From Oscillospiraceae bacterium (GTDB lineage: Bacteria > Bacillota_A > Clostridia > Oscillospirales > Oscillospiraceae): DNA of 18,047 nucleotides. The stretch's first letter is position 1, and the number at the start of each line of letters is the position of its first letter. Positions 7,128-13,799 of the stretch are shown one piece after another. The stretch spans positions 1 to 18,047 of the forward strand of contig CADBKB010000020.1 in the NCBI GenBank assembly GCA_902795095.1, in the 5' to 3' direction. The translations under genes and the position numbers were made by a program. The notes beneath the pieces were generated by a model. It made no database searches, was not told the DNA's origin, and saw only the letters and a list, made by a program, of their open reading frames with translations.

Positions 7128-8453
7128 ATGGAAGAAGCTATGAACAACAAACCTGCACCAAAGGCGGCGGCACTGATCCCCATCGGCGTTTTCCTGGTCC
7201 TGTATCTGGGCCTCGGCATCCTGTTTGAGTATATTCTGAAAATCCCCATGGGCTTCTATCAGATCCCCATCGTCGTCGCGTTCCTGGCTGCCATCCTGGT
7301 GGCCTGCCTGCAGAACCGGGCTGTCAGCTTCGATGACAAGCTGGAGCTGATGGCAAAGGGCGTGGGCGACAAGAACATCATGACCATGATCCTCATCTTC
7401 CTGGCCGCCGGCATCTTTGTCGGCGTCACGGGGCGCTCCAGCGCCGAGGCAGCGGCCTACTTCCTGCTGAGCGTCGCGCCGCCGAAGCTGGCGGTGGCGG
7501 TGCTGTTCGTGGTGTCCTGCTTCGTGTCCGTGGCCATGGGCACCTCCGTGGGCACCATCACCCTCATCGCCCCCATCGCCGTGGCGGTCAGCGCCGGCTC
7601 CGGCTTCTCGCTGCCCCTGTGCATCGCCTCCGTCATCGGCGGCGCCATGTTCGGCGACAACCTGTCGTTCATCTCCGATACCACCATCGCCGCCTGCTCC
7701 ACCCAGGGCGTGGCCATGCGCGAGAAATTCCGGGCCAACTTCAAGATCGCCCTGCCCGCAGCCATCCTCACGCTGATCCTCATTCTGGTGATTTCGCTGC
7801 GGTCCGATGTGAATGCCGTTCCCACCGGCGGGCACAATCTGATCCTTCTGATCCCCTATATCCTGGTGCTGATCGGCGGCGTGGCGGGTCTCAATGTGTT
7901 CGTGGTGCTGCTCATCGGCATCGTCACGGGCTCCGTCATCTCCCTGGCTACAGGCCAGATGACCGCCCTGGATATCCTGGGCGGCATGGGCGCGGGCGTC
8001 AGCGGCATGTTTGAGACCATCCTCGTGACGATCCTTGTCTCCGCGCTGTGCGGCCTCATCCGGGCCTATGGCGGCTTTGAGAGCCTGCTGGGCTTCATCC
8101 GCCGGACCTTCAAGGGCAACCGCGGCGGCCAGCTGGGTATCGGCCTGCTGGTGGGCCTCATGGACATCGCCACGGCCAACAATACCGTCGCCATCGTCAT
8201 GGCGGGTCCCATCGCCAAGGAGGTCAGCGAAGACTACGGCATCGCGGGCAGAAAGTCCGCGTCCCTGCTCGATACCTTCTCGTGCATCTTCCAGGGCATC
8301 ATTCCCTACGGCGCCCAGATGCTGGTGGCCATCTCCGCCTGCACTACGCTGGGCCAGAGTATATCCGCCTTTGAGATCATCCCGCTGCTGTTCTATCCGT
8401 ACCTGCTGCTGGTGTCCAGCCTGGTGTTCATCGGATTGGAAAAGAACAAATAA
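7128..8453 (+). CDS. NhaC-family Na+/H+ antiporter-like transporter
   Basis: This 441-residue polytopic membrane protein has about ten to twelve hydrophobic segments. The hallmark NhaC-family block GDNLSFISDTTIAACSTQG lies near the middle, preceded by VAMGTSVGTITLIAPIAVAV and followed late by MDIATANNTVAIVMAGPIAK. The family exchanges Na+ for protons or organic acids/amino acids (for example malate/lactate exchange), and the substrate cannot be fixed from sequence. ATG 7128 follows a weak AAGAAAGAG; the in-frame ATG at 7140 has GGAAG five bases upstream and is an equally good start, giving 437 residues. No terminator separates it from the UPF0210 gene 18 bases upstream, so it is probably the third gene of that unit. 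A terminator follows its stop. Confidence 0.9.
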   Translation: MEEAMNNKPAPKAAALIPIGVFLVLYLGLGILFEYILKIPMGFYQIPIVVAFLAAILVACLQNRAVSFDDKLELMAKGVGDKNIMTMILIFLAAGIFVGVTGRSSAEAAAYFLLSVAPPKLAVAVLFVVSCFVSVAMGTSVGTITLIAPIAVAVSAGSGFSLPLCIASVIGGAMFGDNLSFISDTTIAACSTQGVAMREKFRANFKIALPAAILTLILILVISLRSDVNAVPTGGHNLILLIPYILVLIGGVAGLNVFVVLLIGIVTGSVISLATGQMTALDILGGMGAGVSGMFETILVTILVSALCGLIRAYGGFESLLGFIRRTFKGNRGGQLGIGLLVGLMDIATANNTVAIVMAGPIAKEVSEDYGIAGRKSASLLDTFSCIFQGIIPYGAQMLVAISACTTLGQSISAFEIIPLLFYPYLLLVSSLVFIGLEKNK

Positions 8454-8460
8454 AGACAAA

Positions 8461-8492
8461 AGCCGTCCGGCCTGTGCGCCGGACGGCTTTTT
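8461..8492. terminator. Terminator between the NhaC-type gene and spoVT
   Basis: A perfect 10-bp GC-rich stem (8461-8470 with 8479-8488) closes an 8-base loop, with a T-run at 8488-8492 and A-rich sequence before the left arm. It can serve both convergent genes; the T-run touches the spoVT stop codon. Confidence 0.88.
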
Positions 8493-9034
8493 CAGTTTTC
8501 CAGCTGTCTGCCAAGGAAGGAAGCCACGGTCTGCACCAGCTTCTGGTCGGCCTCCTGTGGCGCTTTTTCCGATTCGTCCATCAGCAGCATCACGCAGCCC
8601 ATGAGGTCGCCGCTGGAAACGATGGGCGCCGCCACGCCCAGATGATAGCGCTCCACCTCGTCGGCCACCGGCAGCCTGGCGCCGCCCGGCGTATAGCGGT
8701 AGCTTTTTCGCTCCTCCATCAGGCGCGCCAGCTCCTGGGAGTTCGACTTGGACAGCAGCTCCCGCTTTGGCGCGCCGGACAGGGCGATGATGCTGTCGCG
8801 GTCAGCCACGGCGGCGATGGCGCCGGTGTTCCTGCCGATGGAGTCGCAGATCTGATCCGCAAAGTCCTGCAGATCCCCCATGGGCGAGTACTTCTTGAAA
8901 ATCACCTCACCGTCGCGCTCGGTGTAGATCTCAAGCGGGTCTCCTTCACGGATCCTTAAAGTGCGGCGGATCTCCTTGGGAATGACCACCCGTCCCAGGT
9001 CGTCGATCCGCCGCACGATGCCGGTTGCTTTCAT
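8492..9034 (-). CDS. spoVT: Stage V sporulation transcription factor SpoVT
   Basis: This 180-residue protein matches SpoVT in length and architecture. It has an N-terminal AbrB-type swapped-hairpin DNA-binding domain (MKATGIVRRIDDLGRVVIPK, then IRRTLRIREGDPLEIYT) and a C-terminal GAF-like sensor domain (about 60-178). In Bacillus it is made in the forespore under sigma-G and tunes the sigma-G regulon and germination genes. The ATG at 9034 was chosen for the canonical N-terminus and the AGGAGG seven bases upstream; the open frame runs further upstream but across the promoter. A sigma-G-like promoter lies directly upstream (9071-9099), and a perfect repeat complementary to the ribosome site overlaps it. 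This is the best evidence that the organism forms spores. Confidence 0.95.
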   Translation of the reverse strand: MKATGIVRRIDDLGRVVIPKEIRRTLRIREGDPLEIYTERDGEVIFKKYSPMGDLQDFADQICDSIGRNTGAIAAVADRDSIIALSGAPKRELLSKSNSQELARLMEERKSYRYTPGGARLPVADEVERYHLGVAAPIVSSGDLMGCVMLLMDESEKAPQEADQKLVQTVASFLGRQLEN

Positions 9035-9039
9035 ATAAT

Positions 9040-9088
9040 ATCCTCCTGTACTTGCAGCTTTTGTCGCGAATAGTATTTGCAGGAGGAT
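9040..9088 (-). repeat. Inverted repeat that can mask the spoVT Shine-Dalgarno site
   Basis: On the minus strand, ATCCTCCTG (9080-9088) is perfectly complementary to CAGGAGGAT (9040-9048), the latter containing the spoVT ribosome site. One G·T and one A·T pair extend the stem inward. The upstream arm lies in the spacer between the sigma-G-like -35 and -10, so a transcript started at that promoter would lack it, whereas a transcript coming from further upstream would carry both arms. Confidence 0.75.
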
Positions 9089-9099
9089 TCTTCTTATGC
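9071..9099 (-). promoter_or_regulatory. Sigma-G-like promoter of spoVT
   Basis: On the minus strand, GCATA (9095-9099), a 17-base spacer and AATACTA (9071-9077) match the sigma-G consensus GnATR / CATnnTA at all but one of the informative positions. A nearby TTGACA (on the minus strand, just upstream) has no -10 at usable spacing. Forespore expression fits known spoVT biology. Confidence 0.7.
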
Positions 9100-9195
9100 T
9101 GTCAATGTGAATGAAAAACGGGACAGGGCGCCAAAAAGCTGATCCCGCCCGGGCTCGCACCGGGTCGCGGGCGTCGTACCGGAACGATGTTCTTA

Positions 9196-9224
9196 TTGTT
9201 TGTTTGCGCGGAATGTGATATAGT
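9196..9224 (+). promoter_or_regulatory. Sigma-A promoter of the VanY-type lipoprotein gene
   Basis: TTGTTT (9196-9201), a 17-base spacer and TATAGT (9219-9224), with TG one base before the -10. It implies a transcription start near 9231 and a leader of about 93 bases. Confidence 0.75.
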
Positions 9225-9236
9225 ACATGGGTATGA

Positions 9237-9286
9237 GCGCGCCGCGGCGGATCCCCAAAGCCGCCGCAGATCAGAAATGATCGCGC
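9237..9286 (+). other. Foldable leader, possible three-way junction
   Basis: Within the predicted 5' leader, GCGGCGG (9244-9250) pairs with CCGCCGC (9261-9267), and GATCA (9269-9273) pairs with TGATC (9278-9282) around a GAAA loop. GCGC at 9237-9240 can pair with GCGC at 9283-9286 to close both. The layout resembles a small three-way junction, but GC-rich sequence forms stems easily by chance, and no known riboswitch was recognised. Confidence 0.4.
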
Positions 9287-9323
9287 GGAGAGCTGCCGGG
9301 AAAGCGGAAAGGAAGACGACACC

Positions 9324-10166
9324 ATGAAGATGCGAACATCCACGAACGGTCATCACGGGAGCATGCGCCGGGTCGCTCCGGTGATCGTCCTTTTGATACT
9401 GCTCTGCCTGTGCGGATGCGGAAAACTGGAGTCCCTGCGCCCCGAGAGCCTGCAGCAGAGCCAGAGCGAGACGCAGCAGACGCCGGCCGAAACGCAAACG
9501 CCGGAGCCGGAAGCGCAGGAGCAGCCGGAGCCGGAAGCGCCTGAAGAGGAACCCGAGGAGCCTTTGCAGGAGCCGGAGGAAACGGCGCAGGAACCGGAGG
9601 AACCCGCGCAGGAGAGCGAGGACGAGAGCTGGAAGCTGATCCTCGTCAACGCAGACCATCCCATGCCCGAGGGCTACAGCGTGACGCTGAAGGAGCTGCG
9701 CAACGACCAGTGGGTCGATGAGCGGATCTATCCGGAGCTGCAGCAGATGTTCGACGACGCACGCGCCGAGGGCGTGTATCCGCTGATCAACGAGTCCTAT
9801 CGCTCCGCAGAACGGCAGCAGGAAATCCTGGACAGCTATATCGACACCTATCTTGCCTCCGGCATGGAAGAGGAGGAGGCGCGGGCGGAGGCGCTGAAGC
9901 TTGTCGCCGTGCCCGGAACCAGCGAGCATCAGCTCGGTCTGGCCCTGGACATCATCTCGGAAACCGACGAGGATGACACTGCCACCTGGCAATGGCTGAA
10001 TGAGAACTGCTGGCGCTATGGCTTCATCCTCCGATACCCCGAGGAGAAGATTCAGATCACAGGCATCACCTATGAGCCGTGGCACTTTCGCTATGTGGGA
10101 GTAGAAGCGGCACAGGAGATCACGGAGCAGGGGATCACCCTGGAGGAATATCTGGGCGAAGAATAA
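9324..10166 (+). CDS. VanY-type D-Ala-D-Ala carboxypeptidase lipoprotein
   Basis: This 280-residue protein begins with a hydrophobic signal ending in the lipobox-like LCGC, with Cys32 as the predicted lipidated residue. Residues about 41-101 form a Glu/Pro/Gln-rich, strongly acidic linker. The rest is a VanY/M15B peptidase domain: YRS at 159-161, the zinc motif SEHQLGLALD (H202, D209) and EPWHF (E251, H254), so all catalytic residues are present. It should act outside the membrane, trimming the terminal D-Ala from peptidoglycan stem peptides. A vancomycin-resistance role is not indicated, because no vanH/A/X or vanRS genes are near. ATG 9324 has AGGAAG eight bases upstream; ATG 9363 (GGGAG upstream) would give a more compact signal peptide and cannot be excluded. 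The gene is monocistronic, with its own promoter and terminator. Confidence 0.93.
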   Translation: MKMRTSTNGHHGSMRRVAPVIVLLILLCLCGCGKLESLRPESLQQSQSETQQTPAETQTPEPEAQEQPEPEAPEEEPEEPLQEPEETAQEPEEPAQESEDESWKLILVNADHPMPEGYSVTLKELRNDQWVDERIYPELQQMFDDARAEGVYPLINESYRSAERQQEILDSYIDTYLASGMEEEEARAEALKLVAVPGTSEHQLGLALDIISETDEDDTATWQWLNENCWRYGFILRYPEEKIQITGITYEPWHFRYVGVEAAQEITEQGITLEEYLGEE

Positions 10167-10186
10167 CGGAAACCGTCGGGCATGCT

Positions 10187-10213
10187 GCAAAATGCCGAAG
10201 TCCGGCATTTTGC
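10187..10213. repeat. Perfect 11-bp inverted repeat after the VanY-type gene
   Basis: GCAAAATGCCG (10187-10197) is followed after five bases by its exact reverse complement (10203-10213). There is no T-run after it on either strand, so it is not a standard terminator. It could be a transcript-stabilising hairpin or a protein-binding operator; nothing decides between these. Confidence 0.6.
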
Positions 10214-10281
10214 GCCGGTGAACGATGTTGCCGGCGAGGAAACGCTTTGCCGTCTTCTTCGCAATATGAAGGAAATGATAA

Positions 10282-10322
10282 CCGCCGGCGCCTTCCCGAG
10301 GGAGGACGCCGGCGGCTTTTTT
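10282..10322 (+). terminator. Rho-independent terminator after the VanY-type gene
   Basis: A perfect 9-bp GC stem (10282-10290 with 10307-10315) surrounds a 16-base loop that can itself pair (TTCC/GGAG region). It is followed by C and six T at 10317-10322. It lies at the convergent junction with the NusG domain II gene. Confidence 0.85.
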
Positions 10323-10328
10323 ACTGGC

Positions 10329-10676
10329 TTAGTCGACAAGCTTAATGATCAGCCGATGGGGCAGACAGACGATGGGCGTGGACTGGTTTGAAAGCCAGCC
10401 CTGGGATACACAGATTCCGTCGGGGCAGTTTGCCTCGACGACGCGGATCCGGCCCGGCTCCACCTCAATGCGGTTGGTTCCGCCGCCCGGCGACATTACC
10501 GTGAAGCTGTAGGGCTCGTCCACATGCGACAGGTCGATCTGCCGGATCACCTCACCGTCAAGAAGGATCTGGGCGGTGGTTCCGTCGCTGCGGGCCTGGT
10601 GCAGCACGAGGCTCAGCACGAGCGCACAGAGGAACACTGCGGATAGAAGGATGATCCAGGTTCGTGTTTTGAGCAT
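10329..10676 (-). CDS. Membrane-anchored NusG domain II protein
   Basis: This 115-residue protein has one N-terminal transmembrane helix (about residues 7-26) followed by a stand-alone NusG domain II fold (PF07009-type). The family hallmark is CPDGICVSQGWLS with a later IVCLPHRLII; cysteines are at 84, 89 and 104. Despite the name, the domain here should face outside the membrane and has no known transcription role. Homologues in Clostridia often sit near genes for Rnf/FMN-binding or isoprenoid functions, but none are adjacent here. GGAGGA precedes the ATG at 10674-10676, which sets the start; longer frames cross the promoter. The gene is monocistronic with a strong promoter and divergent from the polysaccharide operon. 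Its role is unknown. Confidence 0.9.
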   Translation of the reverse strand: MLKTRTWIILLSAVFLCALVLSLVLHQARSDGTTAQILLDGEVIRQIDLSHVDEPYSFTVMSPGGGTNRIEVEPGRIRVVEANCPDGICVSQGWLSNQSTPIVCLPHRLIIKLVD

Positions 10677-10731
10677 ATTGGTCCTCCGTTCCGCGCAGCG
10701 GATAAATTGGCGCAGCGACTGCCTTGGCATC

Positions 10732-10760
10732 ATTGTAGTTGTCCGGGCAGCCTTTGTCAA
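10732..10760 (-). promoter_or_regulatory. Sigma-A promoter of the NusG domain II gene
   Basis: On the minus strand, a perfect TTGACA (10755-10760), a 17-base spacer and TACAAT (10732-10737). Unlike the other sigma-A promoters here it lacks the TG of an extended -10. It gives a leader of about 50 bases. Confidence 0.85.
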
Positions 10761-10808
10761 GGCGGGCCGGATCGGAAAAAACCGAACGGTTTTCCGTGAC
10801 CTGCGGTG

Positions 10809-10837
10809 TTGCATTCTTTCGGGGCATATGGTAAGAT
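10809..10837 (+). promoter_or_regulatory. Promoter of the UDP-FucNAc/polysaccharide operon
   Basis: TTGCAT (10809-10814), a 17-base spacer and TAAGAT (10832-10837), with TG one base before the -10. The leader of about 85 bases contains an A-rich stretch and a small GGCGG/CCGCC hairpin (10894-10908); no attenuator with a T-run was seen. Confidence 0.7.
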
Positions 10838-10928
10838 AAAATGAAACAATAGGGGCATTCTTCCCCATACTGCGGCCTGGTTTTATAAAAAAAGGCGGGT
10901 TCTCCGCCGGGCTTTACGGAGCGGTAAG

Positions 10929-11552
10929 ATGTACAAGGCATTTTTTAAACGGTTTTTGGATATCGTGATCTCTGTGCTGGCGCTGGCGGCGCTGGGATGG
11001 CTGATGGCGCTGGCGGCCATCGCGGTCCGTCTGGAATCAAAGGGCCCAGCCATCTTCCGGCAGCAGCGCCTGGGCAGGGACGGACGGGAGTTTACCTTCT
11101 ATAAATTCCGCTCCATGTGCCTCGGCGCGGAAAAAACCGGCAGCGGCGTCTATTCCGGCAAGAACGACAATCGTGTGACCCGGGTGGGGCGGATCCTGCG
11201 CGCCACCAGCATCGACGAGCTGCCGCAGCTGTTCAATATCCTCAAGGGCGACATGTCCCTGATCGGGCCGCGGCCGCCGCTGACATATCACCCCTGGCCC
11301 ATCGGGCAGTACACACCCCATCAGCGCCGGATGTTCGAGGTCCGGCCCGGCATCACCGGCTGGGCCCAGGTCCACGGCCGCAAGGACGTGGAATGGAATC
11401 ACCGGATCGAGCTGAGCGTCTGGTATGTGGACCATCTTTCCTTTGCACTGGATGTGAAGATCTTCTTTATGACCATCTGGAAGGTATTCTCCAACGCGGA
11501 CAATGAAAACATTGGAGAAACCGTCGTGTCAAAGGATACGACCCGCGTATAA
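10929..11552 (+). CDS. Initiating sugar-1-phosphate transferase (small PglC-type)
   Basis: This 207-residue protein is the minimal bacterial sugar transferase type (PF02397): an N-terminal hydrophobic helix (about 10-33) and a catalytic domain with KFRSM at 59-63, the Asp-Glu dyad D96-E97 in [19 protein letters not shown] at 113-116 and [12 protein letters not shown] from 140. Such monotopic enzymes transfer a sugar phosphate from a UDP-sugar to undecaprenyl phosphate at the inner membrane face, starting a polysaccharide or glycan repeat unit. It lacks the extra membrane helices of WcaJ-type enzymes. It is the first gene of the FucNAc operon, with 27 bases to the next start. The donor is unproven: UDP-FucNAc from the same operon, or one of its precursors, is the obvious candidate. 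GGAG precedes the ATG. Confidence 0.93.
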   Translation: MYKAFFKRFLDIVISVLALAALGWLMALAAIAVRLESKGPAIFRQQRLGRDGREFTFYKFRSMCLGAEKTGSGVYSGKNDNRVTRVGRILRATSIDELPQLFNILKGDMSLIGPRPPLTYHPWPIGQYTPHQRRMFEVRPGITGWAQVHGRKDVEWNHRIELSVWYVDHLSFALDVKIFFMTIWKVFSNADNENIGETVVSKDTTRV

Positions 11553-11579
11553 CACCCAAGAAAGTGGAGGCAAGGATTT

Positions 11580-12608
11580 ATGAGTCAGTTCAAGGATAAG
11601 GTTTTGCTGATCACCGGCGGTACGGGCTCCTTCGGAAATGCTGTGCTGGAGCGGTTTCTCGACACGGATGTGGCGGAGATCCGGATCCTGTCCCGGGATG
11701 AGAAGAAGCAGGACGACATGCGCCATGCCTTTCAGCTGGCAATGCCGGACCAGGCCGGGAAGATCAAATTCTATATCGGCGACGTCCGGGATTATCACTC
11801 CATCATCGGCGCGTTCCGCGGGGTGGACTATGTGTTCCACGCGGCGGCGCTCAAGCAGGTGCCCTCCTGCGAATTCTATCCCATGGAGGCCGTGCGCACC
11901 AATATCCTCGGCTCGGACAATGTGATCGACGCCTGTGTGGCCAGTGGGGTCAAGAAGGCCATCTTCCTGTCCACGGACAAGGCGGCCTATCCCATCAACG
12001 CCATGGGCATGAGCAAGGCCATGATGGAGAAAAATGTCATCGCCCGGTCCCGCCAGATGCTGCCCGGCGACCCGGTGCTGTGTCTGACGCGCTACGGCAA
12101 CGTCATGGCCTCCCGCGGCTCGGTGATCCCTCTGTTCTGCAGCCAGATCGAGGAGGGCAAAGCCCTCACCGTGACGAATCCCGAGATGACCCGGTTCATG
12201 ATGACCCTGGCCGACGCGGTGGATCTGGTGATGTATGCCTTTGCCCATGGCAGCCAGGGCGATCTGTTCGTCCAGAAGGCCCCCGCCGCCACCATGGATA
12301 CCCTGGCCAGGGCGGTGCTGGAGCTCAAGGGCTCGGATCTCGGTTACGCTGTGATCGGCACCCGGCACGGCGAGAAGCTCTATGAGACGCTGGTGACAGC
12401 GGAGGAAATGACGCGGGCGGAGGATCTGCCCGGCTTCTATCGCATCAGCGCCGATAACCGGGAGCTCAACTATGACAACTACATTTTCAAGGGAAACCAT
12501 CAGGTCGAAACGGCCGAGCAATATACCTCCCACAACACCGAGCGCCTGGACGTGGAGGGCATGAAGACCCTGCTGAAGAAGCTCAAGCTCTTCGGCGGCA
12601 CATGCTGA
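11580..12608 (+). CDS. CapE/FnlA-like UDP-GlcNAc 4,6-dehydratase (5-inverting)
   Basis: This 342-residue short-chain dehydrogenase has an NAD(P) loop TGGTGSFGN (residues 12-20) and the active-site block STDKAAYPINAMGMSK (131-146). In that block Met142 and Lys146 give the MxxxK that replaces YxxxK, a known feature of the CapE type and not of ordinary CapD/FlaA1 enzymes. Length and motifs match CapE/FnlA throughout. It converts UDP-GlcNAc to a 4-keto-6-deoxy L-configured intermediate, the first step to UDP-N-acetyl-L-fucosamine. GGAGG lies upstream of the ATG. It sits between the sugar transferase and the CapF-like gene, with a 10-base gap to the latter, so the three-step pathway is complete. 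It is cytoplasmic. Confidence 0.93.
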   Translation: MSQFKDKVLLITGGTGSFGNAVLERFLDTDVAEIRILSRDEKKQDDMRHAFQLAMPDQAGKIKFYIGDVRDYHSIIGAFRGVDYVFHAAALKQVPSCEFYPMEAVRTNILGSDNVIDACVASGVKKAIFLSTDKAAYPINAMGMSKAMMEKNVIARSRQMLPGDPVLCLTRYGNVMASRGSVIPLFCSQIEEGKALTVTNPEMTRFMMTLADAVDLVMYAFAHGSQGDLFVQKAPAATMDTLARAVLELKGSDLGYAVIGTRHGEKLYETLVTAEEMTRAEDLPGFYRISADNRELNYDNYIFKGNHQVETAEQYTSHNTERLDVEGMKTLLKKLKLFGGTC

Positions 12609-12618
12609 GGGCGGCGCG

Positions 12619-13782
12619 ATGAAGATACTGATCACCGGCGCCGAGGGCTTTGTGGGCCGGAATCTTGCCGCGGCGCTGGAGAATCTGCGCGACGGCAAGG
12701 ACCGCACCCGGCCGGAGCTGGCGGTGGAGGAGGTTTTCTGCTTCGATCAGGGCAATACCGACGAAGAGCTGGAGCGCTTCTGCGCCGCGGCAGACTTCGT
12801 CTTCCACCTGGCGGGCGTCAATCGCCCTGTGGATCCCCGGGAGTTCATCACCGGCAACGTGGATCTGACTGACCGGCTGCTGGGCATGCTGAAGAAGCAC
12901 GAGAATCGCTGCCCGGTCATGCTGGCAAGCTCCGTGCAGGCCAGCCTCACGGGTCGCTACGCCGGCAGCCTCTACGGGCAGAGCAAACGGGAAGGGGAGA
13001 CGCTGATGTTCCGCTATGGAGCGGAGACCGGCGCTCCGGTGCTGGTATACCGTTTTCCAAACCTTTTCGGGAAATGGTGCCGGCCCAATTATAACAGCGT
13101 GGTGGCCACCTTCTGCCATAATATCGCCCGGGATCTGCCCATTCGGGTGGACGATCCGGCGGCGGAGCTGGAGCTGGCTTATATCGACGATGTGGTGGAT
13201 GCGCTGCTGTGCGCTTTGGCCGGCAATCCCCATCGGGAGGGCGACTACTGCGCCGTGCCCGTCACCCACCGGCAGACGTTAGGGCAGATCGTCGCTTTGC
13301 TGCGGCAGTTCCGCGCAATGCCCGACACTGGCATGATGCCGGAGCTCCCGGCGGGCAGCTTTGCGAAAAAGCTCTATTCCACCTATCTCAGCTACCTGCC
13401 GCCGGAGAAGGTGTGCTACCCCTTGACCATGCACACCGACGCCCGGGGCTCCTTTACGGAGCTGCTTCGGACGGGTAAAACCGGCCAGTTCAGCGTCAAT
13501 ATCTCCCGGCCGGGCATCACGAAGGGCCAGCATTGGCACCACAGCAAATGGGAGCTGTTCATCGTGGTTTCCGGCCATGGCCGGATCGAGGAGCGGAACC
13601 TGCGCACCGGCGAGGTGATTCGCTTTGACGTCAGCGGCGAACGCATCGAAGCGGTGCACATGCTGCCCGGCTGGACCCACAACATCATTAACCTGTCCGA
13701 TACCGAGGATCTGGTGACCCTGATGTGGGCCAACGAATGCTTTGATCCGTCCCATCCCGATACATTTTCCGAGCCTGTATAA
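12619..13782 (+). CDS. CapF/FnlB-like bifunctional reductase-epimerase
   Basis: This 387-residue protein has two domains. Residues 1 to about 255 form an extended short-chain reductase (TGAEGFVG at 6-13, YGQSK at 119-123, then RFPNLFGKW). Residues about 265-387 form a cupin (KGQHWHHSKWELF from 302, with candidate metal ligands H305, H307 and H308). This is the CapF layout: the cupin epimerises C3 of the CapE product and the reductase uses NADPH to reduce C4, yielding UDP-2-acetamido-2,6-dideoxy-L-talose. Staphylococcus CapF is about 370 residues, so the length fits. It starts 10 bases after the CapE-like gene, with a GGGCGGCG upstream that is only a fair ribosome site, suggesting coupling. 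The CapG-like gene follows after 17 bases. Confidence 0.93.
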   Translation: MKILITGAEGFVGRNLAAALENLRDGKDRTRPELAVEEVFCFDQGNTDEELERFCAAADFVFHLAGVNRPVDPREFITGNVDLTDRLLGMLKKHENRCPVMLASSVQASLTGRYAGSLYGQSKREGETLMFRYGAETGAPVLVYRFPNLFGKWCRPNYNSVVATFCHNIARDLPIRVDDPAAELELAYIDDVVDALLCALAGNPHREGDYCAVPVTHRQTLGQIVALLRQFRAMPDTGMMPELPAGSFAKKLYSTYLSYLPPEKVCYPLTMHTDARGSFTELLRTGKTGQFSVNISRPGITKGQHWHHSKWELFIVVSGHGRIEERNLRTGEVIRFDVSGERIEAVHMLPGWTHNIINLSDTEDLVTLMWANECFDPSHPDTFSEPV

Positions 13783-13799
13783 CGAAAAGAGGGAAAGCT

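Noticed and set aside
6714..8459. A 581-codon minus-strand open frame opposite the UPF0210 and NhaC-type genes
   Set aside because: The translation is dominated by His, Gln, Asp and Gly, has no membrane or enzyme motif, and mirrors two confidently identified genes.
9121..9180. GC-rich stretch that looked like a small RNA or tRNA fragment
   Set aside because: Short complementary GC runs are present, but no cloverleaf, T-loop or terminator can be made from it.
9035..9343. Upstream extension of the spoVT frame to a start at 9343
   Set aside because: The extension runs across the sigma-G-like promoter and the divergent vanY-type promoter. The canonical SpoVT N-terminus and an AGGAGG site mark the start at 9034.
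9324..10166. VanY as part of a vancomycin resistance cluster
   Set aside because: No vanR/S, vanH, ligase or vanX gene is nearby. The sequence fits a housekeeping wall carboxypeptidase.
10182..10391. A 69-residue plus-strand frame after the VanY-type gene
   Set aside because: It has only a weak ribosome site, passes through a strong terminator and runs antisense into the NusG domain II gene.
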